Assembly: GCF_900637195.1 (NCBI RefSeq)
Contig: NZ_LR134356.1
Span: forward strand, 1,860,001 to 1,924,000
DNA from: Mycolicibacterium aurum
Lineage (GTDB): Bacteria > Actinomycetota > Actinomycetes > Mycobacteriales > Mycobacteriaceae
Direction of reading: 5' to 3'
DNA length: 64,000 nucleotides
Shown: piece after piece, positions 1-8,787 of the stretch
Numbering within the stretch: the stretch's first letter is position 1
Layout of the letters: each line of letters begins with the position of its first letter
Position numbers and translations under genes: made by a program
The notes under the pieces: generated by a model
The model's database searches: none
Told to the model about the DNA's origin: nothing
The model's input: the letters and a program-made list of their open reading frames with translations, nothing else

Positions 1-564
1 CTGCACCCCGATCGACGGCACGCCGGCCCGTTTCGCCGCCTCGCAGTCCCACACCGCGTCGCCCAGGAACACCGCGTCCTGCGCACCGACGCCCGCGCGC
101 TCAAGCGCGATCTGCACGATGTCGGGTTTGGGCTTCGCGGTATCGACGTCCTCCGACGACGTCACCGCCGAGATGGCGTCCTCGCAGTCGAGAATCTCGC
201 GCAGGGTTGCCAGCTCGTCCTCGGGGGCCGACGTTGCCAGCACCACCTGCAGGCCGTGACCCGCAACCCACCTCAGCAGATCACGAGCCCCCGGCAGAGG
301 CGCCAGCAACGAGGTCGTCTCCTGGTAGAACTCGCTGTGGAGGTCCTTGAGACGGTCGAGCACGTCCTGTCCGGCGTCGCCGCTCAGGGTGCGTACCAGC
401 GTCGTGCCGTCCATCCCGATGCAGCGGTGGATGCGCCACCCGTCGACGGGCACCCCTTCGGCGTCGAAGGCGCGCAGCCACGCCGTCACATGGAGGTAAT
501 TGGAGTCGACCAGCGTGCCGTCGACGTCGAAAAGTACCGAGGGCGCTCTTGAGTCAGAACTCAC
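1..564 (-). CDS. HAD-superfamily phosphatase, partial at window edge
   Basis: A haloacid-dehalogenase-type hydrolase, probably a phosphoglycolate- or beta-phosphoglucomutase-like phosphatase acting on a small phosphorylated metabolite. It starts at GTG (564) and the first HAD motif follows at once (VLFDVDGTLVDS, about residues 10-21, with both catalytic aspartates). A motif II-type segment (VVLATSA) and motif III/IV (AKPKPD, then FLGDAVWDCEAA) follow, so the catalytic core is present. The frame is still open at base 1, so the last residues lie outside the window. The lipoprotein gene ends 6 bases upstream of this start on the same strand, which suggests co-transcription. The substrate cannot be read from the sequence. 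Confidence 0.85.
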   Translation of the reverse strand, partial: MSSDSRAPSVLFDVDGTLVDSNYLHVTAWLRAFDAEGVPVDGWRIHRCIGMDGTTLVRTLSGDAGQDVLDRLKDLHSEFYQETTSLLAPLPGARDLLRWVAGHGLQVVLATSAPEDELATLREILDCEDAISAVTSSEDVDTAKPKPDIVQIALERAGVGAQDAVFLGDAVWDCEAAKRAGVPSIGVQ

Positions 565-570
565 CCGGGG

Positions 571-1011
571 TCAGGGCACCGGGATGTTGATGGTGGGTCC
601 GCCGGGGATCGAACCTGAGCCGCCTCCGGGCCCACCGGTGATCGTGGGTCCGCCGGGGATGGAGCCGCCGCCGCCGTCGGGTCCGCCGCCGCCAGTGGGT
701 CCGCCGGGGATGGAGCCGCCGCCGCCGTCGGCGTCGCCGCCACCGGTGGGTCCGCCGGGAATGGAGCCGCCGCCACCCTCAGGCCCGCCGGCACCGCCGG
801 GCGCCGGGGTCTCACCCGGAGCACCCGAGGTGGGGGCCTCGGTCGCGGTCGGTGTGGTGGTCGTCGGAGACATGGTCGTCTCGGTCGTGCTGGTCTCTGA
901 TGTGGTCGTCGTGGACTCGTCGCCACTGTCGCTGCTGCCGCATCCCACGGCGAGCGCGAGTACTGCAGCGCTGCCGGCTGCGACGAAAGCGGTTCTCACT
1001 GGAGTCTTCAT
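571..1011 (-). CDS. Repeat-bearing Gly/Pro-rich lipoprotein
   Basis: A 146-residue exported lipoprotein. A signal peptide with a Lys/Arg start, a hydrophobic core and a lipobox (ALAVGC, Cys at about residue 24) predicts lipid anchoring on the outer face of the membrane. A Ser/Thr-rich spacer follows (residues 27-60), which is a possible O-mannosylation region. The C-terminal half is four copies of a 17-residue unit built around GSIPGGPT. No catalytic domain is visible, so a structural or cell-envelope role is likely but unproven. It is divergent from the DUF808 gene and reads toward the HAD phosphatase. Confidence 0.8.
   Translation of the reverse strand: MKTPVRTAFVAAGSAAVLALAVGCGSSDSGDESTTTTSETSTTETTMSPTTTTPTATEAPTSGAPGETPAPGGAGGPEGGGGSIPGGPTGGGDADGGGGSIPGGPTGGGGPDGGGGSIPGGPTITGGPGGGSGSIPGGPTINIPVP
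574..777 (-). repeat. Four tandem 51-bp coding repeats
   Basis: In-frame tandem repeats of 51 bp encode four 17-residue units containing GSIPGGPT at the C terminus of the lipoprotein gene. The two inner units are nearly identical at DNA level; the unit nearest the stop has drifted (GGSGSIPGGPTINIPVP). Such repeats change copy number easily, so length variation between strains is expected. Confidence 0.75.
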
Positions 1012-1126
1012 GGGCCACCTTGCTGTCGAGGAACGTCAGCGGGGTTACCACGAAGCCGCAGGCCCAAACTCCCGGCCGGTTGGGTACCCTTCGGTCCATG
1101 ACCGCCTCTGCAATCGGAGTTTCCCG

Positions 1127-2077
1127 ATGAGTGCGGGTCTGTTCGCGCTCCTCGACGATGTCGCGGCGCTGGCACGGCTGGCCGCTGCGTCCGTCGACGA
1201 CATCGGTGCCGCCGCAGGCAGGGCCACCGCCAAGGCGGCCGGCGTGGTGATCGACGACACCGCGGTCACCCCTCAGTACGTGCACGGCATCGCTGCCGAA
1301 CGCGAACTCCCGATCATCAAGCGCATAGCGCTGGGCTCGCTGCGCAACAAGGTCCTCTTCATCCTGCCCGCCGCGCTGCTGCTGAGTCAGTTCGTGCCGT
1401 GGCTGCTGACCCCGATCCTGATGCTCGGCGCAACCTATCTGTGCTTCGAGGGAGCCGAGAAGGTCTGGGGCATGATCCGCGGCAGCGACTCGCATGCGGC
1501 CCCCGTCGCGGCGGCGGGACCGGACGCCGAAAAACTGATGGTGACCGGTGCGGTCCGCACCGACTTCATCCTGTCGGCCGAGATCATGGTCATCGCCCTC
1601 AACGAGGTGGCTGACCAGTCGTTTGTACCGCGGCTGCTCATCCTGCTCGTCGTCGCCGTCGTGATCACTGCGGTCGTGTACGGCGTCGTCGCCGGCATCG
1701 TGAAGATGGACGACATCGGCCTGAGCCTCACGCAGCGCTCCTCGGCTTTCGCGCAGAAGGTGGGTCGCGGCCTCGTCGCCGGCATGCCGAAACTGCTCTC
1801 GGCGCTGTCGGTCGTCGGCACCGTGGCGATGCTGTGGGTCGGCGGGCACATCCTGCTCATCGGGGCTGACGAACTGGGCTGGCATGCGCCCTACGCGCTT
1901 GTCCACCACGGCGAGGAGTACGTGCACCACGTGGCAGGCGTGGGAGGTGCGCTCGCCTGGTTGGTCAACACCGCCGCGTCAGCGGTGATCGGGCTCGTGG
2001 TGGGCGCGATCGTCGTGGCGGTCGTGCACGTGCTGCCGTTCGGCAAGAAGAAGGACGCGCACGCGACCGCTCACTGA
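1127..2077 (+). CDS. DUF808 (YedI-type) membrane protein
   Basis: An integral membrane protein of 316 residues matching the DUF808 family. The N terminus (SAGLFALLDDVAALARLAA) and the KVLFILPAALLLSQF segment are typical of the family. About five to six hydrophobic helices are visible (around residues 70-105, 145-160, 165-190, 220-245 and 275-305). The molecular role of the family is not established. I chose ATG 1127 because family similarity begins there; the open frame extends upstream across the lipoprotein region without coding character. The gene converges on the DUF1214-like gene and overlaps its 3' end by 7 bases. Confidence 0.85.
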   Translation: MSAGLFALLDDVAALARLAAASVDDIGAAAGRATAKAAGVVIDDTAVTPQYVHGIAAERELPIIKRIALGSLRNKVLFILPAALLLSQFVPWLLTPILMLGATYLCFEGAEKVWGMIRGSDSHAAPVAAAGPDAEKLMVTGAVRTDFILSAEIMVIALNEVADQSFVPRLLILLVVAVVITAVVYGVVAGIVKMDDIGLSLTQRSSAFAQKVGRGLVAGMPKLLSALSVVGTVAMLWVGGHILLIGADELGWHAPYALVHHGEEYVHHVAGVGGALAWLVNTAASAVIGLVVGAIVVAVVHVLPFGKKKDAHATAH

Positions 2078-4011
2078 GGCGTGCCGAATCGCGTGTCGAA
2101 CCCGGCCTTCCGTGCGGACAACTGCGCTGCGCGCTGCGCCGGGGTGACGTATGTCGTCGTCGTCGGCAGCACCGCCGGCAGGTCCGACAGCGCGACGAGC
2201 TGCGACGTCAGTGTGGGCGTCACCGGCAATGTCAGGTCGAGGTCCTGGAACCGCATCGAGATCGTGCCCCTGTTCAGGCCGCCGGTCGACACCCAGTTGT
2301 AGACGCCGGGATCGGTCGGCGAGATGACGAACGTGTACGTGCCGTCCGGATTCGCGACCGCCTGGGCGTTGTTCAGGCTGGTCTGTTCGTCCCAGTAGTT
2401 GTCGGTGATCGTCCAGAGATCGGTCACCGGAACGGTGAAGTAGCGCGCATTGCCCGGCGTGACGGTGACGACGAGCGCCTGGTCATCGGCGAGTGCGAAG
2501 TACCCAGCGCTTTGCAACTGGGTGGCCAGGAACTCGGCGTTGCGGGTCGGGTTCCTCAGCACGTTCGGCGCGACACGCTCGCCGGTCTGCGGGTCCGTGG
2601 TGGCGACCTTGATGTACTTCGACTCCTGTCCCAAACCGAGCGCCATGATCACCGCGGTGAAGACGCCGCGCAGGATCGTCGGCGGCTTTTTCATCGGGGG
2701 GATGACCGACACCAGCGTCGTGAGTAGGGGGCTTCTGGTCACCATGGGCCCGAGACCAGGGATCGCGAAGCCACCGAGTTGGCTGAACAGGCTGTCGCGA
2801 GGTCCTGACTGGCGCTCGATGGACAGAGTCATCGGCGGCTGGGTGTTCCAGTCCGACAAGGTGTTTCGCACCGCGATCAGCGTGGTGTCGGCGGTCAACT
2901 GCAGGTGGTTGCGCTGCCCCTGGGCGGCGGGAGCACCGCTGACGGTGATGGTGAACGACCCGTCGGCGCCGATCTCGATCTGCCGGCCACTGAGGTTGTC
3001 CGCAGTGACGCCCGAAAGTCCGGTCAGCACACTGAAGTTGGTGTCTGCGGGCAGCGCGCCGGTGAAGCGACCCCTGATGACGTAGGTCGAGGTCATGTTC
3101 ACACCCATGAAGCGATAGATCGTGTCCGGGTTGTCGTAGAGGATGCGCGACCCCCCGACTGCCCGTCCGTACCAGGTGTGTGGCGGTGCGACCTGGGTGA
3201 CCACGGTCGGTGTCATCGGATTGAGCAGCTGCTGCTGGAACGCGGCGCCCATCGCGTACTCGTCGACGGCGCGCCCGAGCTGCCGGAAGTTCTCCCAGTC
3301 GGGTCCGCCGATCTCGCCGTACTGGCGGATCGCGGTCAGCAGCCACCCCACCTCGAGCACGCGCTGCATCAGCTGAACCGGCCAGGTCTTGACCGTCGCC
3401 GCGGCTATGCGTTCGGCCTCGAGTTGCTGTTCGGTGCCCAGCGGGCTGGAGTCCGCCACTGCTTTGGTGTTGACCTGCGTGTCGATCGGCGCCGCCGTCT
3501 GCTCAGACGGTGGCGCCGTATCAGGGGCGGGCTCCCGGCGCGGCGCCGCGCCGACCAGCGTCCACATCGCCGTCGACTCGGGACTTGCGGGTTCATCTGT
3601 CTCCGTGTCGGACTCATCGCTGTCGCGGCTGGGGCCGACGACGTCGATGGTGGCGCGTGTCTCCGAGCCCCGGGTCTTGGCGGCAGGAGAGGCGTCGTCC
3701 TGGTCGTCCGGTTCCTCGATGTCCTCGGTTGCGACCTCGTCGGCTCCCTCGGAGTCCTCGGCATCGGCTCGGGACGTGCTCGTCGGCCCGGATTCGGGTG
3801 TGCTCGCGCCGGCATCGCGGTCGGGGGATTCCGACTGCGAGGTCTGCGAGGTGTCTGAGGACTCGGAACCCGATGCGCCGTCGTCCGCCGCGGCGACCGC
3901 ACTTCCGTTCGCTATGGCCGCGCCGATGCCGAGCGCGACGGCGAGCGCGCCGACACGGCCGACGTACCGCCCATGCCGCGAGGAGGGCATCTCCGGATGC
4001 TGAGGCGTCAT
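2071..4011 (-). CDS. Secreted DUF1214-like protein with long acidic N-terminal region
   Basis: About 646 residues from ATG 4011. A signal peptide (hydrophobic stretch VGALAVALGIGAAIANG, residues 20-36) is followed by roughly 150 residues of Ser/Glu/Asp/Thr-rich low complexity, then a folded region. The C terminus has DDQALVVTVTP, a DPGVYNW segment and a closing VTPAQRAAQLSARKAGFDTRF. These match the C-terminal pattern of the DUF1214 proteins at 18025-19269 and 31943-33055. It is the exported member of the group; the other two lack signals. A longer frame reaches 4122, but the signal peptide fits the 4011 start. Function unknown. Confidence 0.75.
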   Translation of the reverse strand: MTPQHPEMPSSRHGRYVGRVGALAVALGIGAAIANGSAVAAADDGASGSESSDTSQTSQSESPDRDAGASTPESGPTSTSRADAEDSEGADEVATEDIEEPDDQDDASPAAKTRGSETRATIDVVGPSRDSDESDTETDEPASPESTAMWTLVGAAPRREPAPDTAPPSEQTAAPIDTQVNTKAVADSSPLGTEQQLEAERIAAATVKTWPVQLMQRVLEVGWLLTAIRQYGEIGGPDWENFRQLGRAVDEYAMGAAFQQQLLNPMTPTVVTQVAPPHTWYGRAVGGSRILYDNPDTIYRFMGVNMTSTYVIRGRFTGALPADTNFSVLTGLSGVTADNLSGRQIEIGADGSFTITVSGAPAAQGQRNHLQLTADTTLIAVRNTLSDWNTQPPMTLSIERQSGPRDSLFSQLGGFAIPGLGPMVTRSPLLTTLVSVIPPMKKPPTILRGVFTAVIMALGLGQESKYIKVATTDPQTGERVAPNVLRNPTRNAEFLATQLQSAGYFALADDQALVVTVTPGNARYFTVPVTDLWTITDNYWDEQTSLNNAQAVANPDGTYTFVISPTDPGVYNWVSTGGLNRGTISMRFQDLDLTLPVTPTLTSQLVALSDLPAVLPTTTTYVTPAQRAAQLSARKAGFDTRFGTPQ

Positions 4012-4146
4012 TGCCACGTGAGCGACCCTTCCGTGCGTGCGATGAGCACCGCATGCAGCGCTCCCGCTACCCCCTGGCTGTACGGTAACGCCGCCGATCG
4101 CCGCGAGGTGTCGAACCGGCAAATAGGCGGAGCGCCGGACGAGCTG

Positions 4147-4341
4147 TCACTCTTGGCTGGTGGCACGGTCGCCGACGAATCCGAGCACGCGAGGATCGGT
4201 GCTGGTGAACCGTCCGACGCACTCACCACCGTCGCAACTCAGCAATTCGATCGTCACCGAGGATCGGGTGCGCCCGACCACCTGCCACACGGCGCCGGCC
4301 TCCTCCCAGCGCCGCAGTTCGGTGACCCGGTCGACGTCCAC
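4147..4341 (-). CDS. Small conserved hypothetical protein (64 aa)
   Basis: A compact 64-residue soluble protein starting at GTG 4341. It has a mixed alpha/beta composition with the core VWQVVGRTRSSVTIELLSCDGGE and the ending DPRVLGFVGD. I recognise this as a type of short protein found widely in actinobacteria, without an assigned function. It has coding-like third-position GC and no competing frame. It is transcribed divergently from the membrane-protein gene at 4406, with 64 bases between them. Confidence 0.65.
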   Translation of the reverse strand: MDVDRVTELRRWEEAGAVWQVVGRTRSSVTIELLSCDGGECVGRFTSTDPRVLGFVGDRATSQE

Positions 4342-4405
4342 TGCTCCACAGTGTCACGTGGAATTCGGTGTCACCCGCGATTCGGCGTCACCTAGGATTC
4401 GGCGC

Positions 4406-4828
4406 GTGCAGGGTCTTCTCGCCGTTGCTGTGGCCGCGACCTTCGTGTGGCTCGGCATGGTGCTGGCGATCTCGTTCCTGGAGGCGCCGCTGAAGTTCCG
4501 CGCGCCGGGCGTGACGCTGCCGATCGGGCTGGGCATCGGGCGCCTGGTGTTCCGTGCACTGAACGTGTGCGAGGGCGTGCTCGCGGTGACAGCTCTGCTC
4601 GCAGCGTGGTGGGGAGACGCAGCCACCGTTGCGCTGGTGTCGTTGTCGACGGCTTCGGCGATGCTGCTCAGCCAGGTGGTGCTGATCCGTCCGGCGCTGT
4701 CCCGGCGCTCGGATCAGGTGCTGGCGGGCGCCGACGGGCCGCGGTCGCGGGCCCACGTCGCCTACGTCGCGTTCGAGGTGGTGAAGGTGATCGCGCTGGT
4801 GGCCGCGGGCCTGATGTTGCTGCGGTAG
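4406..4828 (+). CDS. Small four-helix membrane protein
   Basis: A 140-residue integral membrane protein read from GTG 4406. Four hydrophobic helices are visible at about residues 3-25, 48-68, 72-92 and 118-138. The segment FLEAPLKFRAPGVTLPIGLGIGRLVF after the first helix is characteristic of a conserved actinobacterial hypothetical family. No transport or enzymatic motif is seen. It lies 56 bases upstream of mbtK on the same strand and could share a transcript, but nothing else links it to mycobactin. Confidence 0.7.
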   Translation: MQGLLAVAVAATFVWLGMVLAISFLEAPLKFRAPGVTLPIGLGIGRLVFRALNVCEGVLAVTALLAAWWGDAATVALVSLSTASAMLLSQVVLIRPALSRRSDQVLAGADGPRSRAHVAYVAFEVVKVIALVAAGLMLLR

Positions 4829-4884
4829 CGCGAAATACGTAGGCCGAACCTGTTCCACCTGCTCCGGTAGGCTCTGCGGTCACG

Positions 4885-5484
4885 ATGACTGATGTGCTGC
4901 CGATCCTGCCCAGGGAGCTCACCGCGCCCAGCGATGAGGTACGCGCCGTCCCGGCCCCTCCGATTCCGCAACTGGCGCAGCCGTACCAGGTCCGGCTTGT
5001 CGACCCCGACGCGGACGCGGCGATGATCTCGGAATGGATGAACCGACCGCACCTGGCCGAGGCGTGGGAGTATGACCGGCCGGTCGAGTGGTGGCACGGC
5101 TACCTGCGGGCGCAGCTGGCCGGCACGTACTCGCGTCCGCTGATCGGAACCTTCCATGGCGAGGCGCACGCGTACGTCGAGGTGTACCGCGCCGCAAAGG
5201 ATTCGATCGCGCCCCGGTACGACGCCGACCCTTACGATCTGGGTGTGCACGCGGCGATCGCCGATCTGAACATCGTCAACCGAGGGTTCGGTCCGCTACT
5301 GCTGCCGCGCCTGGCCGCGAGCCTGTTCGCGATCGAACCGGCCTGCCGGCGCATCATGTTCGATCCGGACCACCGCAACGCCGGAGCGCGCCGGCTGTGC
5401 GAGTACGCCAAGTGTGAGTTCCTCGGCGAGCATCAGATGGCCAACCGCCGGATGGCGCTCTACGCGATGAACCGACCCCACTAG
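4885..5484 (+). CDS. mbtK: Mycobactin lysine N-acyltransferase MbtK
   Basis: A 199-residue GNAT-fold acyltransferase of the IucB/AlcB type. MbtK transfers a long acyl chain to the epsilon-amino group of a mycobactin lysine during siderophore synthesis. Visible hallmarks are the N-terminal [20 protein letters not shown], the [19 protein letters not shown] substrate region, the [19 protein letters not shown] core and the C-terminal [24 protein letters not shown] acyl-CoA-binding region. The partners mbtM and mbtL lie just beyond the inserted IS30 element, convergent to this gene. I see no convincing iron box directly upstream. Confidence 0.9.
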   Translation: MTDVLPILPRELTAPSDEVRAVPAPPIPQLAQPYQVRLVDPDADAAMISEWMNRPHLAEAWEYDRPVEWWHGYLRAQLAGTYSRPLIGTFHGEAHAYVEVYRAAKDSIAPRYDADPYDLGVHAAIADLNIVNRGFGPLLLPRLAASLFAIEPACRRIMFDPDHRNAGARRLCEYAKCEFLGEHQMANRRMALYAMNRPH

Positions 5485-5524
5485 CCTTCTGCAGCGACCG
5501 TGGGCCCTATGTACGGAATTGGTC

Positions 5525-6840
5525 GGCGGGTTCAAGGGGTGGATGCAACAGCTGGCGGTTTTGAGAGTAGTTCGTTGAGGGCTTCGGCGGGTGTTCTCCA
5601 GTTCAGTGTCTGGCGGGGTCGGCCGTTGAGTTCGGCGGCGACGTTGTCAAGGATGCCGGGACCGTGCAGCGAGAGGTCGGTCCCCTTCGGAAAGTACTGA
5701 CGCAGTAGCCCATTGGTGTTCTCGTTGGTGCCACGCTGCCAGGGTGAGTGCGGATCGCAGAAGTAGATGTCGAGATCGGCTGCGGCGGCGATGGCGATGT
5801 GGTTGGCCATTTCCTTGCCCTGATCCCAGGTCAGAGAACGCCGTAGGTGCTCTGGCAGCTCGGTCATCTTCTCCACGATGGCGTCTTGGACTGCGACCGC
5901 ACCGTGGTTGTCGGGCAGATGAAGCAGCATGACGAACCGGGTGGCGCGCTCGACCAAGGTGCCGATCGCAGATCCGGATGTGGTGCTGCCGATGATCAGG
6001 TCACCCTCCCAGTGCCCGGGCACTGCACGGTCGGCGACCTCGGCCGGGCGTTCGCTGATGTTAACCATGCCCGGGATCCGACCGCGGCGGGTCTCGGGCT
6101 GGCGCCGAGGCCGGCGAATGGCCCGCTTGGTCCGCAAGCACTGGTGCAGCTCACGGCGCAGCGATCCGCGCCCTTGGACGTAGATGGACTGGTAGATGGC
6201 CTCGTGTGACACCCACATCTCCAGATCGTCGGGGAAGTCGCTGCGCAACCGGCGCGCGATCTGGCGCGGACTATGACGCAGCTTCAACCGAGTCTGCACC
6301 TCGTCGCGCAAGGTGTCATTGGCGGCGAGCTTTCCTCGCTTGGGGCGTCGCGCCCGCCTCGCCGCCGACCGCTCACCAGCCAATGCGTCATAGCGCACCG
6401 TCGAGGTGCTACCGCTCTGGCGCGCACCGAAAGCCTTCTTGCGGCGGTAACCCGACTTGCGTCCGTCGTAGCGGTTCTCGACGTTATTGTCGAGTTCACG
6501 CTTGATCGTCGACGCCGCACGCCCGAGTCGCGCTCCGATCGAGCGCAGTGACTCATCACGGCCCACACCGACCTGAATTTGGATGCGCTCTTCGAGGGTC
6601 AGTCGGGGCTTGGGCCCCTCTATCTTCACCTCGTACACACGTTGTTTCACACCACCAGCGTCGGTCAGCCACTTCCGTGCCGCCCCCAGCGACACACCGA
6701 CGGCGAAGGCAGCCTCAGCCGGATTGAGCCCCAACCCAATCTGCGCCCAGAACGCTTTCACCGTCGCCGGCTGAATCGCATGGGACCCCATCGCAACACT
6801 CCTCAATCAAAGGGTGTTGCATCCATCCCTTGAACCCGCC
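5525..6840 (-). mobile_element. Complete IS30-family insertion sequence
   Basis: A 1316-bp element with 26-bp terminal inverted repeats (5525-5550 and 6815-6840) that differ at one position. It is flanked by a 3-bp direct repeat GTC (5522-5524 and 6841-6843), which fits the short duplications of IS30 elements. It holds one transposase gene filling nearly the whole length. The intact ends, target duplication and uninterrupted transposase all suggest a recent, probably still active insertion. It separates convergent mbtK and mbtM without breaking either reading frame. Confidence 0.92.
5532..6791 (-). CDS. IS30-family transposase
   Basis: A 419-residue DDE transposase. The N-terminal helix-turn-helix region (residues 15-35, then LTLEERIQIQVGVG and LRSIGARLGRAASTIKREL) binds the element ends. 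The catalytic core shows GHWEGDLIIG (first Asp), LTWDQGKEM (second Asp) and RGTNENTNGLLRQYFPKGTD (catalytic Glu), all intact. I start at ATG 6791 because GAGGAG lies 7 bases upstream; an in-frame ATG at 6806 precedes that ribosome site. The reading frame runs almost to the left inverted repeat. Confidence 0.93.
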   Translation of the reverse strand: MGSHAIQPATVKAFWAQIGLGLNPAEAAFAVGVSLGAARKWLTDAGGVKQRVYEVKIEGPKPRLTLEERIQIQVGVGRDESLRSIGARLGRAASTIKRELDNNVENRYDGRKSGYRRKKAFGARQSGSTSTVRYDALAGERSAARRARRPKRGKLAANDTLRDEVQTRLKLRHSPRQIARRLRSDFPDDLEMWVSHEAIYQSIYVQGRGSLRRELHQCLRTKRAIRRPRRQPETRRGRIPGMVNISERPAEVADRAVPGHWEGDLIIGSTTSGSAIGTLVERATRFVMLLHLPDNHGAVAVQDAIVEKMTELPEHLRRSLTWDQGKEMANHIAIAAAADLDIYFCDPHSPWQRGTNENTNGLLRQYFPKGTDLSLHGPGILDNVAAELNGRPRQTLNWRTPAEALNELLSKPPAVASTP

Positions 6841-6882
6841 GTCTCTGATGTGTGCATGAGGCCCACGCTCGGATGCTCGCGG

Positions 6883-8463
6883 TCATATCCGTTGGGCCGC
6901 CACAGTGGCCTTGACCTCGAGTCGTCGCAGTTTGCCTGATGAGGTGCGTGGCAGCGCGCCGGGCGTCAGGAAGACCACTTCGGCGGGCACCACGCCGCAC
7001 TGCGAGGCAATCCGTTGCACCACTTCGCTTCTCGCGCCCGACTCGTCGGGTCCCCGGAACTCCGCGGCCACCACCAGGCCCTGCCTGGCCGAGTCGGTCC
7101 CGGTGCTCACCGCGACGACGGCGCCTTCGCGCACGCCGCGCACCTGGGCGGCGACACGCTCGACCTCGCTGGGGAAGATATTGCGACCCGCGACCGTGAT
7201 GAGCTCCTTGATCCGGCCGCACACCACCAAACCGGCATCGGTCAGGTAGCCCAGATCGCCTGTGCGGAACCACTCCTCGGGCCTGACGGGCTCCTGCCCC
7301 AGGTACCCCGACATCATCGACGTCCCGCGGATCTCGACCTCCCCGACTTCGCGGTCCCCGGCGTGCCCGGAGTCGCTGTACGGCGTGATCCGCACCTCCA
7401 TGCCGGGGATCGGGGTGCCGAGCACGGCGTGGCGGTGCACGCGCGCAGTTGCTGGGTCGCGGACTTCATCGACGACCAGACCCGTGCCCGGCGTCGGGGT
7501 GGTGACCGCGCAGGTCGATTCAGCCAGCCCGTAGGAGGGTGCAGCCACCCTCGGGTCCAGTCCGAAGCGGGAGAGTTCGGTGAGGAACACCTCGAAGCCC
7601 CCGCAGTCGATCGGCTCGCCGCCGTTGAGGGCAAACCGCAGACTGCCAAGATCGACGTCGGGCACCCGGCGGGCGTACTTGCCTATCACCGAGTACGCGA
7701 AATTCGGTGCGGCCGTCAGGGTTGCGCGACTCTCCGAGAGCCAGCTCAGCCACCGGAACGGTGACGCGGCGAACGCGGCCGTCGGCGCCAGCCACATCTC
7801 ACCGCCGGTGATCAACCCGGTGAGCAGGAACGTCAGGCCCATGTCGTGGTAGAGCGGCAGCCACGTCATGCCGACGTCGGCGGTGGCGTCCACGCCGGCG
7901 TGATCCAGCAGGGCGGTGACGTTGTTCATCACCGCGGCCGCCGACAACGCGGCGGTACGCGGTGTCCCGGTGGATCCTGCCGTGCCCTGTAGGACCGCCG
8001 GGACGCCTGCGGGGGCGGTCTGCCGGCGCAGCGTGGTGGACCGTTGCGTGTGCCCGATGGTCGACATGTCGTCAATGACAAGCGCGAAGGGGTTGCTGCG
8101 CAACAGGTCTGGATAGGCGCCGTGGGTCAATACCTGCGTGACGCCGATCCCCGAGAAACGCTCGGCGGTGGACTGCGCCCACTGCTGGTCGTCCGCACCT
8201 CGGACCGGGCTGGGCAGGATCGACAGTGACCTTCCGGCGAGCCAGACGCCCTGGATCGCGGCGATGAATTCGGCGGTGGGCTCGCCGACCAGTCCCACGG
8301 CGCCGTCGGGACCATCGAGAATGCGGTCGGCGACGTTCTCGGCGCGGACGTGCAGCTCCTGCCACGGATGGCGGACCCATTCTCCGGTGGTGCGGTCGAG
8401 CAGGACGAGATCATGCGTCGACGTCGTCATCGCCTGTGACACGGCGGTCGCGAGAGCGCTCAC
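6883..8463 (-). CDS. mbtM: Mycobactin fatty acyl-AMP/ACP ligase MbtM
   Basis: A 526-residue adenylate-forming enzyme that activates a fatty acid and loads it on the carrier protein MbtL for transfer to mycobactin. The P-loop-like motif reads [12 protein letters not shown] (about residues 158-169), [10 protein letters not shown] follows, the hinge region is FRTGDLGYL, and the catalytic lysine is in [11 protein letters not shown] near the C terminus. The insertion and N-terminal features fit the FadD33 (FAAL-like) group. Its start overlaps the mbtL stop by 4 bases. The element next downstream on its strand is the IS30 copy, not mbtN. Confidence 0.9.
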   Translation of the reverse strand: MSALATAVSQAMTTSTHDLVLLDRTTGEWVRHPWQELHVRAENVADRILDGPDGAVGLVGEPTAEFIAAIQGVWLAGRSLSILPSPVRGADDQQWAQSTAERFSGIGVTQVLTHGAYPDLLRSNPFALVIDDMSTIGHTQRSTTLRRQTAPAGVPAVLQGTAGSTGTPRTAALSAAAVMNNVTALLDHAGVDATADVGMTWLPLYHDMGLTFLLTGLITGGEMWLAPTAAFAASPFRWLSWLSESRATLTAAPNFAYSVIGKYARRVPDVDLGSLRFALNGGEPIDCGGFEVFLTELSRFGLDPRVAAPSYGLAESTCAVTTPTPGTGLVVDEVRDPATARVHRHAVLGTPIPGMEVRITPYSDSGHAGDREVGEVEIRGTSMMSGYLGQEPVRPEEWFRTGDLGYLTDAGLVVCGRIKELITVAGRNIFPSEVERVAAQVRGVREGAVVAVSTGTDSARQGLVVAAEFRGPDESGARSEVVQRIASQCGVVPAEVVFLTPGALPRTSSGKLRRLEVKATVAAQRI

Positions 8464-8744
8464 CGGTCCGCGGGCACCTTCGCCAGGATCGCCGACTCCA
8501 GATCGCCCACGGTGTCGCAGGTCAGCAGGTCCTCTTCCGTCAGCGTCACCCCCAGCTTGTCTTCGATGGCCACCATTCCGATCGCGAAGGCGACCGAATC
8601 CAGGCCGACGTCGTCGATGAGGCGGGAATCGCGCGTGATGCGTGCGACGTCGACCCTCAGGTCGTCGCGCAGGATCTCCGCGAGCGCTGCGCCGATGCCG
8701 TGCGGAGACGACGCGGGATGGGACGCAGGGTGAGACGGGGTCAT
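8460..8744 (-). CDS. mbtL: Mycobactin acyl carrier protein MbtL
   Basis: A 94-residue acyl carrier protein. The phosphopantetheine attachment serine sits in [11 protein letters not shown] (about residues 46-56), followed by the helix-II acidic pattern [25 protein letters not shown] typical of carrier proteins. It carries the acyl chain activated by MbtM. It is first in the mbtL-mbtM unit, and the two genes overlap by 4 bases (translational coupling). A candidate IdeR iron box lies 25 bases upstream, so expression should rise when iron is scarce. Confidence 0.92.
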   Translation of the reverse strand: MTPSHPASHPASSPHGIGAALAEILRDDLRVDVARITRDSRLIDDVGLDSVAFAIGMVAIEDKLGVTLTEEDLLTCDTVGDLESAILAKVPADR

Positions 8745-8768
8745 GGCGGCAGAGGTTACCTGCTCAGC

Positions 8769-8787
8769 TAAAGCTAGGCTACCCTCA
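8769..8787 (-). promoter_or_regulatory. Candidate IdeR iron box upstream of mbtL
   Basis: On the mbtL strand the site reads TGAGGGTAGCCTAGCTTTA. It matches 14 of 19 positions of the IdeR consensus as I recall it (TTAGGTTAGCCTAACCTAA), including the central TAGCCTA. It lies 25 bases before the mbtL start, where iron-bound IdeR would block transcription. Confidence 0.6.

Noticed and set aside
4829..4884. IdeR box before mbtK
   Set aside because: Fragments such as TAGG and AACCT are present but their spacing does not fit the 19-bp consensus.
6841..6886. 5' remnant of mbtN after the IS element
   Set aside because: Only about 15 codons precede the element and they do not resemble MbtN beyond the first residues; kept only as a possibility within the IS30 finding.
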